Source of the DNA: Paracidovorax cattleyae
Lineage (GTDB): Bacteria > Pseudomonadota > Gammaproteobacteria > Burkholderiales > Burkholderiaceae_C
Assembly (NCBI RefSeq): GCF_900104515.1
Contig: NZ_FNJL01000018.1
Span: 1-64,000, forward strand
Direction: 5' to 3'
DNA length: 64,000 nt
The notes below the pieces were generated by a model. It was not told where the DNA came from. It worked only from the letters and a program-made list of their open reading frames with translations, and did no database searches. Every line of letters starts with the position of its first letter. The first letter of the stretch is position 1. Made by a program: the position numbers and the translations under genes. Of the stretch, positions 1 to 8,272 are shown piece after piece.

Positions 1-244
1 CCTTCAACGCTTCGATGTGCAGGTGGGCCTCAGCCAGCAGCTTCTTGAGCTTGGCGTTCTCGCCCTCGATCTCGCGTAGTCGTGTGGCCTCACTGGCTTG
101 CATGCCGCCGAACTTGGCGCGCCACTTGTAGAAGGTCGCGTCGCTGAAGCCGCCCAGGCGGCACAGTTCCTTGACCGGCATGCCGCCTTCAGCCTGCTTG
201 AGGAACCCGATGATCTGCTCGTCGGTGAATCTGCTCTTCTTCAT
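1..244 (-). CDS. IS3-family transposase OrfA, partial (C-terminus outside window)
   Basis: OrfA supplies the helix-turn-helix that recognises the ends of the element and is normally joined to the OrfB DDE integrase by frameshifting. The frame starts at the ATG at 244 and reads MKKSRFTDEQIIGFLKQAE, then GGMPVKELCR and a predicted HTH (FSDATFYKWRAKFGG), followed by the start of a leucine-rich coiled coil (EGENAKLKKLLAEA). This is the usual OrfA N-terminus of the IS3 group. The frame is open to base 1, so it is truncated by the window and not visibly by mutation. Confidence 0.8.
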   Translation of the reverse strand, partial: MKKSRFTDEQIIGFLKQAEGGMPVKELCRLGGFSDATFYKWRAKFGGMQASEATRLREIEGENAKLKKLLAEAHLHIEALK

Positions 245-311
245 GTCCGTTCTTCCTCTGAAAACGGACTCTACTAACCTTCTATTGGTACGCCCTATGG
301 GGAGCAGGTCA
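1..311 (-). mobile_element. Left end of an IS3-family insertion sequence, cut by the window edge
   Basis: The minus strand reads from an IS3-type terminal sequence (TGACCTGCTCCCC, outer end at about 311) through a short leader into an OrfA frame that runs off the window at base 1. The terminal TGA coincides exactly with the stop that ends the adjacent IS110 transposase fragment, so this element appears to have inserted into the IS110 gene. The right end and OrfB lie outside the window, so completeness cannot be judged. Confidence 0.7.
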
Positions 312-614
312 AGTCACAGCCTCGCAGATTGCCTCGGCATCTGCGGCATCGTGCTTGTTGCCTTTGACGTAGGGCTTCACGAACTGCGGCGCCATCAGCC
401 GAACGGTGTGCCCCATGCTCTGGAGCTTGCGCGCCCAGTGGTGCGCACTTCCACAGGCCTCAATTCCCACCAGGGCCGCTGGAAGGTTGACGAAGAAGGC
501 CGCCATCTGCTCGCGCTTCAAGGCCTTGTTGAAGAGCTTCTTTCCATGCGCATCCACGCCGTGGACCTGGAAAACGTTCTTGGCCAGATCAATACCGATG
601 GTCGTCGCTTGCAT
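309..614 (-). pseudogene. IS110-family transposase, N-terminal fragment
   Basis: The 101-residue product begins MQATTIGIDLAKNVFQVHG, the typical start of IS110 DEDD transposases. It retains the first Asp (GIDLAK), the Glu of GIEACGSAHHWAR and the following KHDAADAEAICEA block, so it covers the RuvC-like N-terminal domain. The C-terminal transposase_20 domain is absent: the frame ends abruptly at a TGA that belongs to the terminus of the neighbouring IS3 element. It is therefore inactive. The stretch 615-837 upstream holds no gene I can support. Confidence 0.8.
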
Positions 615-837
615 GGTGGACTCCTGGTGGTGAATGAGGGCTGAGCCACCTTTGTGGCAGAGCGCTCACTGTGCTCCGGTAAAGGAGGGGCGTCCATTCC
701 ATTGGCTGACACCACCGATCCACGAAGCGTGCACAGATGATCGCTGCAGCCAGTTTCAATAGCGCTTCGTGGATGTGCAGCCGCCTTTCGACGCGAATGC
801 GCAGCTTGCCAAAGCCTGCAAAACATCCATCGCAATG

Positions 838-1210
838 GGCGTGCATTGAGTCCATCGCCAGCAAAAGCGGCTGCACCGCCCAGACGCTAGACAACCGGGT
901 CAAGCAGCACGAGCGCGACACCAATCAGCGTGAAGGTCCAAGCACCGAAGAGGTCAAGCGCATCAAGAACCTCGAGCCGGAGGTGCGTGAATTGCGCCGT
1001 GCCAACGAGATCCTGAAGATGGCCAACGGGTTTTTCGCCCAGGTATGGCTCGACCGCCGGCTGAAGTGACGTACGCCTTCGTGGATCGGCACCACGAACA
1101 CCACGGGTTTATGGCGCCGACAAGGTCTGGCGCCAGCTCAGGTGAGAAGGCGTCGCAGTGGCTCATGCGTCGGCAAGGCCTGCAGGCCTGTGGCAGTTGC
1201 TCGATGGACG
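838..1210 (+). pseudogene. IS3-family transposase remnant (end of OrfA, start of OrfB)
   Basis: The plus frame reads [18 protein letters not shown], then [26 protein letters not shown] and LDRRLK, which is the C-terminal half of an IS3-group OrfA with its leucine zipper. It runs directly into an OrfB start ([14 protein letters not shown]) that soon shifts frame; YGADKVWRQL and a few more residues follow before similarity fades near 1200. The N-terminal part of OrfA and almost all of the OrfB integrase are missing. This is an old fragment, distinct from the IS3 copy at the window start. Confidence 0.65.
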
Positions 1211-1225
1211 GCTTGGTGTCAAAGA

Positions 1226-2437
1226 TCAATCGCGTGCTCCGTGCGATGCGCGCGGACAGTCCCTCACTGTATTGAAGCGCATGGACGGCCGGGTCCACTG
1301 CCACAGCAATGTGAGAACGGCCAATATCGCAAAGGCCAGCCCCACCCAAGCCAATCTGGACAGTCCCCAACGCGCAAGCGCGGTTGCGCCCAACATCGAG
1401 CCCACCACCACCCCACCGTTGAAGGCGGCGATGTTCAAGCCCGAGGCCACGTCGAGTGCCTGCGGCCGATGCCGGTGCGCCAGTGCCAGGATGCGCGACT
1501 GCAATGGCGGGATGGCGCCATAGGTCGTCAATCCGAGTGCCATGATCAACGCCATCATCAGCGGGAAATTTGCCTGGCCCATGCCGATAAAAGCCAGCAC
1601 TGCTGCGATACCGACCAACAGCCAAAGGGATGCGCGATCCATGCCCATGCGATCGGTCATCCGCCCGCCCACGACATTGCCGACCGCCGCACCAATCCCG
1701 TAAGCCAGCAACATCGCGCTCGCGCCCCGAATATCGGTGAGGGTGACTTGCAGAAGCAACGGCGTGATGAAGGTATAGAGTGCGAACGAACCGGCATAAG
1801 ACAGCAACGGCAAGCTGGCTCCGGCCAGCAAGCGCCGATCGAACAGCACCGGCAACTGCCGCCAACCTGCTCCGGCCTTGTCGAGGTCGCCTGCACCGGC
1901 GGGCATCCACCAAGCCAGCCCGAGCGCGCCGATGAGGCCACAGCCAGCGATCAAAGCAAAAATCCACTGCCACGGCAGTACGCGGCCCAACCAGGTGCCC
2001 GCAGGCACGCCCAGCGCCATCGCCACGGTCACCCCGCCGAACACCAATGACAGTGCCGCACCCGCCCGCTGCGGCGCCACCAACCGAGTCGCGACGCTGG
2101 AGGCAACTGCGAAAAACACCCCATGTGCCAACCCCGACATTAACCGTGCGACCAGCAGTAGCGGCAAATGCGTAGCCAGCGCCGCCAGCACATTGCTGGC
2201 GGTGAAGGCCAGCATGGCGACCAGCAGCAGGCGCTTGCGCGACCATCCCGACGCCAGTGCGGTCAGGACTGGCGCGCCGATCACCACGCCAGTCGCGTAG
2301 AGCGTAACCGCCAACCCCACCTGAGCCGTACCGGTCTTCAGGCTGTCGGCCAGGGAAGCCGCCAGACCGATGCTGATGAACTCGGTGAAGCCGATGGCGA
2401 AGGCGCAAAGGGTGAAAACATAGATGGCAACGGGCAT
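1226..2437 (-). CDS. MFS transporter, DHA1 drug-efflux type
   Basis: This 403-residue inner-membrane protein has the layout of 12-helix drug:H+ antiporters of the AraJ/YdhP group. It begins with FTLCAFAIGFTEFISIG as helix 1, carries the loop 2-3 signature around SGWSRKRLLLVAM, and has the motif C-like stretch ALGVPAGTWLG in helix 5. It faces a LysR gene 131 bp away, which suggests that regulator controls it. It is clearly related in sequence to the MFS genes at 9288-10481 and at 12244-12958 (broken). Substrate is unknown; amino-acid or purine-type export and drug efflux are both possible in this subfamily. Confidence 0.85.
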   Translation of the reverse strand: MPVAIYVFTLCAFAIGFTEFISIGLAASLADSLKTGTAQVGLAVTLYATGVVIGAPVLTALASGWSRKRLLLVAMLAFTASNVLAALATHLPLLLVARLMSGLAHGVFFAVASSVATRLVAPQRAGAALSLVFGGVTVAMALGVPAGTWLGRVLPWQWIFALIAGCGLIGALGLAWWMPAGAGDLDKAGAGWRQLPVLFDRRLLAGASLPLLSYAGSFALYTFITPLLLQVTLTDIRGASAMLLAYGIGAAVGNVVGGRMTDRMGMDRASLWLLVGIAAVLAFIGMGQANFPLMMALIMALGLTTYGAIPPLQSRILALAHRHRPQALDVASGLNIAAFNGGVVVGSMLGATALARWGLSRLAWVGLAFAILAVLTLLWQWTRPSMRFNTVRDCPRASHGARD

Positions 2438-2501
2438 GGGACGGCTCCAGAGCGTGGTCCGTCGCCATCGAACGCGACGAACACAGTGATCCAGCCGTCA
2501 A

Positions 2502-2528
2502 TTTTGGGAATCTCGCAGTTTTCCAAAA
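2502..2528. promoter_or_regulatory. Inverted repeat in the MFS/LysR divergent promoter, candidate LysR site
   Basis: TTTTGG at 2502-2507 is mirrored by CCAAAA at 2523-2528 around a 15-base spacer. It lies in the only gap between the divergent MFS (start 2437) and LysR (start 2569) genes. LysR regulators commonly bind interrupted dyads in such gaps. Assignment as the operator is inference from position and symmetry. Confidence 0.4.
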
Positions 2529-2568
2529 AGGAGTAGATTGGCAAAACATATGTGATGAATCGGAATAA

Positions 2569-3486
2569 ATGGCCATACGCAACCTGGATGATCTGACGGT
2601 GTTCCTGAAGGTCGTGGACTGCGGCGGCTTCTCGGCCGCCGCCCGCTCGCTGGACTTGGCACCGGCCACGGTGAGCAAGCAGATCGCACGTCTGGAACAG
2701 GCGTTGGGCGCACGGCTGTTCGAGCGCAGCACGCGGCAGCTGCGCATCACCGACGAAGGCCGGGCCGTCGCCGAGCGCGCCCGTCCCGCGCTGGCGCTGC
2801 TGGATGAGGCGGCCGATGTGGCCCGTAAAGGCGTGCAGACCTTGACGGGTACGCTGCGTATCACGGCGCCAGTGACGCTGGGCGCGCGCTACCTCGCGGC
2901 GGCGGCCGCGGCGTTCCGCGAGCGCCATCCGCAGCTGGGGTTCGACCTGCAATTGAGCGATCACGTCGTCAATCTCTACGACAGTGATCTCGACCTGGCG
3001 ATCCGGGTTGGGCGGCTGGCCGATTCGCGTCTTTTCAGTCAGCGGCTGGCGCAGAACAGGCGCATCCTGGTGGCGGCTCCGGCGTACCTGCGGCGCCTGG
3101 GCATCCCGGACCACCCACGCGAACTGTCGCGCTACCAATGCCTGCTGTTCGCCTACCCGGGGCTGCGTCCGCTCCGGTGGACGCTCAGGCACTCCACCCG
3201 GCGCGGTGCGATCGAGCAGGTGGAATTGCCCGGTGACCTGCGCAGCGACAATGGCGAAGCGCTGCGCACCTGGTGCCGGGCTGGCTTGGGCATCGCGCTG
3301 CGTGAGACCTGGGACGTGGCGGAGGAGTTGCGCAGCGGCGACCTGGTGCGCGTGCTCCCCGACTGGGCCGAACCCGCGGTGCCGATCCAGGCGGTGCGCG
3401 TTCAGCGTTCGCCTGTCCCGCGCCGGGTCAGCGCGTTCGTGGAGTTTCTTGCCGGACAGTGGCGGCAGGCACCTTGGGAATCCTGA
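2569..3486 (+). CDS. LysR-family transcriptional regulator
   Basis: This 305-residue regulator has an N-terminal winged helix-turn-helix (residues about 3-60, FSAAARSLDLAPATVSKQIA, then ARLEQALGARLFERSTR) and a LysR substrate-binding domain from about residue 90. The sequence looks intact. The ATG at 2569 begins MAIRNLDDLTVFL, the normal LysR start. Its DNA-binding domain is very similar to that of the LysR at 11327-12238, pointing to duplication. It probably controls the divergent MFS gene, possibly also the convergent pump operon that ends 5 bp downstream. The inducer is unknown. Confidence 0.9.
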   Translation: MAIRNLDDLTVFLKVVDCGGFSAAARSLDLAPATVSKQIARLEQALGARLFERSTRQLRITDEGRAVAERARPALALLDEAADVARKGVQTLTGTLRITAPVTLGARYLAAAAAAFRERHPQLGFDLQLSDHVVNLYDSDLDLAIRVGRLADSRLFSQRLAQNRRILVAAPAYLRRLGIPDHPRELSRYQCLLFAYPGLRPLRWTLRHSTRRGAIEQVELPGDLRSDNGEALRTWCRAGLGIALRETWDVAEELRSGDLVRVLPDWAEPAVPIQAVRVQRSPVPRRVSAFVEFLAGQWRQAPWES

Positions 3487-3491
3487 CATTC

Positions 3492-4661
3492 TCATCCGTC
3501 CATGTATCCATGCAGGTTTGAGCGCCATGGCTTTCTGGCTAGCACGGCAGCCATCGCCAACACCGCAAACAACCAGCCGCTCCACACCGTTCCCTGCATC
3601 CCTATTGCTTCGATGAAGCCGCCGCCGGCCGCCGCCCCCAGAACCACGCCGAGGTTCGCTGCCGAGACATAGAGGCTGGTGGCGAACTCGGGCGCATCCG
3701 GCGCCGCCGAAGTCATCCACATCTGGCTGACGATCAAACCGCTGGTGTGCGCCGCGCCCCACAGCAGGCAGATCGGCAGCATGGCCGCGAACGAAGGCGA
3801 AGCGAACGCCAGCAGCACGCCATAGGCGGTCGCCAGCGCCACGGGATAGCCCAGCACGGTCTGGGCGAGCCGGCGTCCCAGCGCACGCCCGGCCAGCAGG
3901 TTGCCCAGCACACCGCCCACGCCGAAGACCGCCAGCAGCACGCTGATCGCCTCGCCACCCAGGTGCGCCTGCCGCGCCAGGTATTCGGCGGCATAGCTGT
4001 AGACGGAGAACATCGCGGCGAACACGCACACCGCCATCGCGATCGACAGCCAGACCGTGGGTCTGCGCAGGACGGCGAGTGGACGACTCTGTACGGCCGC
4101 CTGCGCCTCAGGCCTGGAAGGCAGCACGATCCATAGCCCGGCAGCAGCGACCAGGCTCACCGCCGCGCAGAAGTAGAACGCCGCCTCGTAGGACACCCTG
4201 GCCTCGATCCAGGTCGCCAGGGGCACACCCAGCACCAGCCCCAGCGTGGTGCCAAGAAATGCCATCGAGGTGGCGTGCGCGGCACGTTCCGGCGGGTACA
4301 GCGAAACAGCCGCAGCGAAGGCCACCGAGAAGAACACCGGGTGCAGCAGGGCCGACGGCACGCGCAGCGCCATCAGCCCCCCGAAGCTCGGCGCCCACGC
4401 CGACAGCAGGCTGCACAGGCTGAAAACCAGCAGCGAACCGGCCAGCACCTTGCGCCGGTCGAAGCGCGACAGCCACAACACCATGGCCGGCCCGCACACC
4501 GCGACCACACCGGCAAACAGCGCGACCAGCCAGCCGGCCTGGGCTACGCTGATGCCGTAACGCTGGACGATGGCCGGCAGGATGCCGACCACGCCGAACT
4601 CGACGGCATACAGGCCGAACAGCCCCAGCGCGATGAAAAACAGTGCGCGCGCGCCGTTCAT
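3492..4661 (-). CDS. MFS transporter
   Basis: A 389-residue, 12-helix major facilitator. The ATG at 4661 gives MNGARALFFIALGLFGLYA, a hydrophobic first helix, and overlaps the stop of the upstream MFS gene by ATGA; earlier codons in the same open frame are out-of-frame read-through of that gene. The loop 2-3 region reads WLSRFDRRKVLAGSLLV, and helix 5 carries GLVLGVPLATW. It is the last gene of a four-gene minus-strand operon (hydrolase, dehydrogenase, two pumps), suggesting export of a substrate or product handled by those enzymes. Confidence 0.85.
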   Translation of the reverse strand: MNGARALFFIALGLFGLYAVEFGVVGILPAIVQRYGISVAQAGWLVALFAGVVAVCGPAMVLWLSRFDRRKVLAGSLLVFSLCSLLSAWAPSFGGLMALRVPSALLHPVFFSVAFAAAVSLYPPERAAHATSMAFLGTTLGLVLGVPLATWIEARVSYEAAFYFCAAVSLVAAAGLWIVLPSRPEAQAAVQSRPLAVLRRPTVWLSIAMAVCVFAAMFSVYSYAAEYLARQAHLGGEAISVLLAVFGVGGVLGNLLAGRALGRRLAQTVLGYPVALATAYGVLLAFASPSFAAMLPICLLWGAAHTSGLIVSQMWMTSAAPDAPEFATSLYVSAANLGVVLGAAAGGGFIEAIGMQGTVWSGWLFAVLAMAAVLARKPWRSNLHGYMDG

Positions 4662-5896
4662 GGCTGCGCCTCTGTCCGTCGATCGGGCGTCGTTGCCGGG
4701 CGTGCCCCGGACGCACCCGCCGGAGCGGGAAAGCCATGCCGCCTGGCCGCCCACACCACCACCAGCGTCGCCACCAGCAACACCAGCAAGGCCGGGGCGA
4801 AAGCGCCAACGCCCAGCCGTTCGAGCAGCACACCGCCCACGATGCCGCCACCGGCAATCGCCGTGTTCCAGGCGGTGACCAGCATGGACTGGGCGACGTC
4901 CGCCGCCCCGTCGCCGTGTTTCGCGGCCGTCTTGGCCAGCGCCGTCTGGAACAGCGTCGCCGCGCCGCCGAAGGCCAGGCCCCAGGCGGCCACCGCCACA
5001 TAGACCACGACAGGCGCATCGCCCGCCACGCCGAGCGCCAGCGCGGACATCCCGAACACGATGGTGCTGGCGAGCGTCAGCGCACGCAGATGGCGGTCGA
5101 TCAGCACGCCGACGATCCAGATACCCAGCAGCGAGGTGACGCCGAACACCAGCAGTACCAGGTCCGTCCGCTCGGCCATGCCCGCCGCCGCGAGGAACGG
5201 CGCGATGTAGGTATAGAGGATGTTGTGCGCCAGCACGAAGGCCAGCACCACGAACAGCACCGGGCGCACGCCGGCGATGGTGAACACACGGCCCAGCGGC
5301 AGCCGCTTGCCCGCGGCCTGCCCGGCGAAGTCCGGCACCTGGACGCGCACCCACACCATGAGCACCAGCGCCAGCGCGCTCATGATGCCGAAGCACGTCC
5401 GCCAGCCGACCAGGTTGCCGAGGAAGGTGCCGGCCGGCACGCCCAGCGACAGTGCCAGCGGCGTGCCGACCATCGCGATGGCGATGGCGCGCCCCTTCTG
5501 GTGCTCGGGTACCATGCGCGCGGCATAGCCCGCCAGCAGCGCCCACAGCAGCCCGGCCGACACGCCCGCCAGGAAGCGGGCCACCATCGTCAGCACATAG
5601 CTGCCGGAGAATGTCGTGACGGTATTGGCGACCACGAAACCGGCGATGGCCGCCAGCAGCAGCGGGCGGCGACGCACGCCCTGCGTGGCGGCGGTCAGCG
5701 GAATCGCCGCCACCAGCGAACCGATGGCGTAGATCGTCACGGTCTGGCCGACCCAAGCCTCGGACACCGCCAGACCGTGCGCCATCTGCGGCAGCAGACC
5801 GGCCGGCAGCGCTTCGGTCAGGATGGTGATGAAAGCTACCATCGCCAACGCCAGCAACGACGCAAGCGGCAGGCGGTCATGAGCAACGGCGCTCAT
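4658..5896 (-). CDS. MFS transporter
   Basis: This 412-residue transporter starts at the ATG at 5896 (MSAVAHDRLPLASLLALAM), overlapping the upstream dehydrogenase gene by 4 bp. It shows the helix 1 motif ITILTEALPAGLLPQ, a loop 2-3 with QGVRRRPLLLAAI and the helix 5 stretch LALSLGVPAGTFLG, all typical of DHA1-type efflux proteins. Two adjacent MFS genes with coupled translation are unusual; the second (3492-4661) is only distantly related to this one, so they are not a recent tandem copy. Substrate unknown. Confidence 0.85.
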   Translation of the reverse strand: MSAVAHDRLPLASLLALAMVAFITILTEALPAGLLPQMAHGLAVSEAWVGQTVTIYAIGSLVAAIPLTAATQGVRRRPLLLAAIAGFVVANTVTTFSGSYVLTMVARFLAGVSAGLLWALLAGYAARMVPEHQKGRAIAIAMVGTPLALSLGVPAGTFLGNLVGWRTCFGIMSALALVLMVWVRVQVPDFAGQAAGKRLPLGRVFTIAGVRPVLFVVLAFVLAHNILYTYIAPFLAAAGMAERTDLVLLVFGVTSLLGIWIVGVLIDRHLRALTLASTIVFGMSALALGVAGDAPVVVYVAVAAWGLAFGGAATLFQTALAKTAAKHGDGAADVAQSMLVTAWNTAIAGGGIVGGVLLERLGVGAFAPALLVLLVATLVVVWAARRHGFPAPAGASGARPATTPDRRTEAQP

Positions 5897-6969
5897 CGTC
5901 CGGCCTCCCGCGCGGGTTGCACCGCGTCGTCCTTGGTGCGGGCCACGACCACCTTGCCGGCAACGCCATCGCCTTCCACCAGCCGATGGGCCTCGATCAG
6001 GCGGGTTGCATCCAGCGGATGCAGCACGTGGCGGGCGGTCGAGCGCAGCACGCCCGCATCCACCAGCGCGGCCACTTCGTCGAGGATGCGGTGCTGCGCG
6101 ATGATGTCCGGCGTGCGGTACAGCGGACGGGTGAACACCATCTCCCAATGCAGCGACACGCTCTTGGCCTTGAACGGCGCCGCATCCAGAGTGTCGTGGT
6201 CGTCGATGATCGCCAGCCTGCCCTGCGGCGCGATCAGGTCTGCCAGTGTGTGCAGATGGTCGGCGGTATGCGACAGCGCGGCGATGTGGGTGACAGGCGG
6301 CACCGGCAGCGCGCCGACCTGCGCCGCCAGCGGTTGCCGGTGGTCGATGACGTGGTGGGCGCCCAGGGCGAGGCACCAGTCGCGGCTTTCTCCGCGCGAG
6401 GCTGTGGCGATCACCGTCAGGCCGGTCAGCCGCCGCGCGAGTTGGATCAGCAGGGAGCCGACGCCGCCGGCACCGCCCAGCACCAGCAGGCTGCCGGCAT
6501 CGGCCGGCTTGCCGGGTGCCACGCCCAGGCGGTCGAACAGCAGTTGCCAGGCCGTCAGCGAAGTCAGCGGCAGCGCCGCCGCCTCGGCGAAGCTCAGCGT
6601 CCGGGGCATGTGGCCGACGATGCGCTCGTCCACCAGGTGGAACTGGGCATTGCTGCCGCTGCGATCGAAAGAGCCGGCGTAGTAAACCTTCTCTCCCGGC
6701 TGGAACAACGTGACCGCTTCGCCGACGGCTTCGACGATGCCCGCAGCATCCCAGCCCAGCGAGCGGACGCCATCGGGCACCGCGACCCGGCCGGCCCGAA
6801 TCTTGGTGTCCACTGGATTGACCGAGACGGCGTGAACCGCTACGCGCACGTCGTGCGGCCCCGGCTCGGGACGCTCGGTTTCGACATCGGTCAGGCAGTC
6901 GGGATCGTCCAGCGTGGAGCCGCGACGAAACGCGATGGCCGCCATGCGTGCGGGACTCGTCTTCATCAC
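5893..6969 (-). CDS. Zinc-type alcohol dehydrogenase / quinone reductase family oxidoreductase
   Basis: A 358-residue cytosolic MDR-superfamily enzyme. An N-terminal GroES-like domain (SVNPVDTKIRAG, then LGWDAAGIVEAVG) precedes a Rossmann domain with the nucleotide-binding glycine pattern LGGAGGVGSLLIQLARR. The structural-zinc cysteines of classical alcohol dehydrogenases are not seen, so it belongs with NADPH-dependent quinone reductase-like members. It sits between an EstB-like hydrolase gene and two MFS genes, with 4-bp overlaps on both sides, so the four are surely co-translated. It probably reduces an activated double bond or carbonyl of a foreign compound, but the substrate is not known. 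Confidence 0.85.
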   Translation of the reverse strand: MMKTSPARMAAIAFRRGSTLDDPDCLTDVETERPEPGPHDVRVAVHAVSVNPVDTKIRAGRVAVPDGVRSLGWDAAGIVEAVGEAVTLFQPGEKVYYAGSFDRSGSNAQFHLVDERIVGHMPRTLSFAEAAALPLTSLTAWQLLFDRLGVAPGKPADAGSLLVLGGAGGVGSLLIQLARRLTGLTVIATASRGESRDWCLALGAHHVIDHRQPLAAQVGALPVPPVTHIAALSHTADHLHTLADLIAPQGRLAIIDDHDTLDAAPFKAKSVSLHWEMVFTRPLYRTPDIIAQHRILDEVAALVDAGVLRSTARHVLHPLDATRLIEAHRLVEGDGVAGKVVVARTKDDAVQPAREAGR

Positions 6970-8156
6970 CGCACCTCCAGCGCGCCATAGACGGCATCAC
7001 GCAGGTCGGTGACGAAGCGGCCGGACATGCCTTCGTACAGCGTGTTGGTGAAGGCCACGACGCTCAGCCCCTGCGCCCGGTCCACGAACCAGGAATGGCC
7101 GTAGGCGCCGCCCCAGCGCCAGGTACCCACCGATTCGGGGGAAGCGGCCCGCACCGGGTCGCGCAAGACCGAGAATCCCAGCCCGAAGCCGAAGCCCGGC
7201 GCATCGGGCAGTTCCCGGCCGTCCGTTTGATCCCGCGCCATTTCCGCGATCCATTCGTTGGGCAGGAACGCACCGCAGCCCTGGCGCAAAGCTTCCAGCA
7301 GGCGCAGCAGGTCTTGCGCCGTCCCCGCCATGCCCGCACCGCCCGAAGGAAATGCCCGCGGATCGAAGATGCGGGAGGGGCTGTAGGTGATGCCCACGGC
7401 GCCCTCGAAGGCCGAGACCGTCTCACCCTCGGCCAGCCGATGCGGCTGCGGCGCGTCGTTCACATAGGCGGTCGCCACGCGCTGGGGATCGCGCGCGACG
7501 AAGCCCGTATCGACCATGCCCAGCGGGCCGGTCACGAGCTGGCGCACCGCCTCGTCCAGCGGCGTGCCGTGGACGCGCGCGATCAGCGCGCCCAGCACGT
7601 CCGTCGCCAACGAATAGCCCCAGGCCGTGCCCGGTTCGTACAACAGCGGCACGCTGGCGAGGCGGCGCAGGTTTTCCTCCAGGCTGATGCCGGACGCATC
7701 CATGCCGTCCGACACGCCGGCCCGTGCATAGGGGCCGGCTGCGTCGGCCTCGAAGAAGCGGTAGCCGAGACCGGCCGTATGGCTGAGCAGTTGCCGCACC
7801 GTGATGCATACCGGGCGGCCATCGGCCAACCGGGGTTTGAAATCGGGCAGCCAGCGCCCGATGCCCGCGTCCAGGTCGAGCCGGCCTTGCGCCAACAGCG
7901 CCAGGGCCGCAGCGGAAACGATGGGCTTGCTCACCGAGGCCAGCCGGAACACCGCCTCCAAGGCCATCGGCCGCGCGCTTTCGCGGTCGGCGAAGCCGGC
8001 CGCCTGCTGGTGGATCAGTTCGCCGTCACGCGCCACGAGGATGACGGCACCGACCAGCCGCTGGCCGTCGAGCGCCTGCTGCACGGTGTCGTGAATGCGC
8101 GTACCGAGGTGCGCCGGCGGAACGCCTTGGCGCAGGAAAAGTGGGGGATTCGTCAT
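6966..8156 (-). CDS. EstB-like serine hydrolase (family VIII esterase / class C beta-lactamase fold)
   Basis: This 396-residue protein has the penicillin-binding/beta-lactamase fold used by family VIII carboxylesterases. The nucleophile motif SxxK is S74-V-S-K77 and the second catalytic element is Y181 (GYSLATD), at nearly the same positions as reported for Burkholderia EstB (Ser75, Lys78, Tyr181). A WGGAYGHSWF block near the C-terminus replaces the KTG triad of beta-lactamases. No signal peptide is visible, so a cytosolic esterase is more likely than an antibiotic-hydrolysing enzyme. It is the first gene of the operon running to 3492 and faces a LysR gene. Confidence 0.85.
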   Translation of the reverse strand: MTNPPLFLRQGVPPAHLGTRIHDTVQQALDGQRLVGAVILVARDGELIHQQAAGFADRESARPMALEAVFRLASVSKPIVSAAALALLAQGRLDLDAGIGRWLPDFKPRLADGRPVCITVRQLLSHTAGLGYRFFEADAAGPYARAGVSDGMDASGISLEENLRRLASVPLLYEPGTAWGYSLATDVLGALIARVHGTPLDEAVRQLVTGPLGMVDTGFVARDPQRVATAYVNDAPQPHRLAEGETVSAFEGAVGITYSPSRIFDPRAFPSGGAGMAGTAQDLLRLLEALRQGCGAFLPNEWIAEMARDQTDGRELPDAPGFGFGLGFSVLRDPVRAASPESVGTWRWGGAYGHSWFVDRAQGLSVVAFTNTLYEGMSGRFVTDLRDAVYGALEVR

Positions 8157-8198
8157 GGCAACTCGCTCGCCTCAATGAGTGAAGCCTTGACGATAGAA

Positions 8199-8225
8199 AG
8201 CCTGCGATTAAAGAAAAAGCAGGCT
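8199..8225. promoter_or_regulatory. 7-bp inverted repeat in the hydrolase/LysR divergent gap
   Basis: AGCCTGC at 8199-8205 is repeated in inverted form as GCAGGCT at 8219-8225, separated by a 13-base A-rich spacer. It lies in the 116-bp gap between the EstB-like gene and the LysR gene and is a good candidate binding site for that LysR protein. Function is inferred from position and symmetry only. Confidence 0.45.
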
Positions 8226-8272
8226 ACAGTTCCTGTTTGTGCGGAGCCATGTGTCCGCAATAGAGGTGTGAA

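Noticed and set aside
963..2864. A 633-codon minus-strand open frame overlapping the MFS and LysR genes
   Set aside because: It is the high-GC shadow of the MFS gene and of the LysR antisense strand. Composition is Arg/Ala-rich with no family motifs.
4643..6682. Long plus-strand frame of 679 codons antisense to the two MFS genes and the dehydrogenase
   Set aside because: His/Gln/Arg-rich antisense shadow. The minus-strand genes have clear motifs and 4-bp overlaps.
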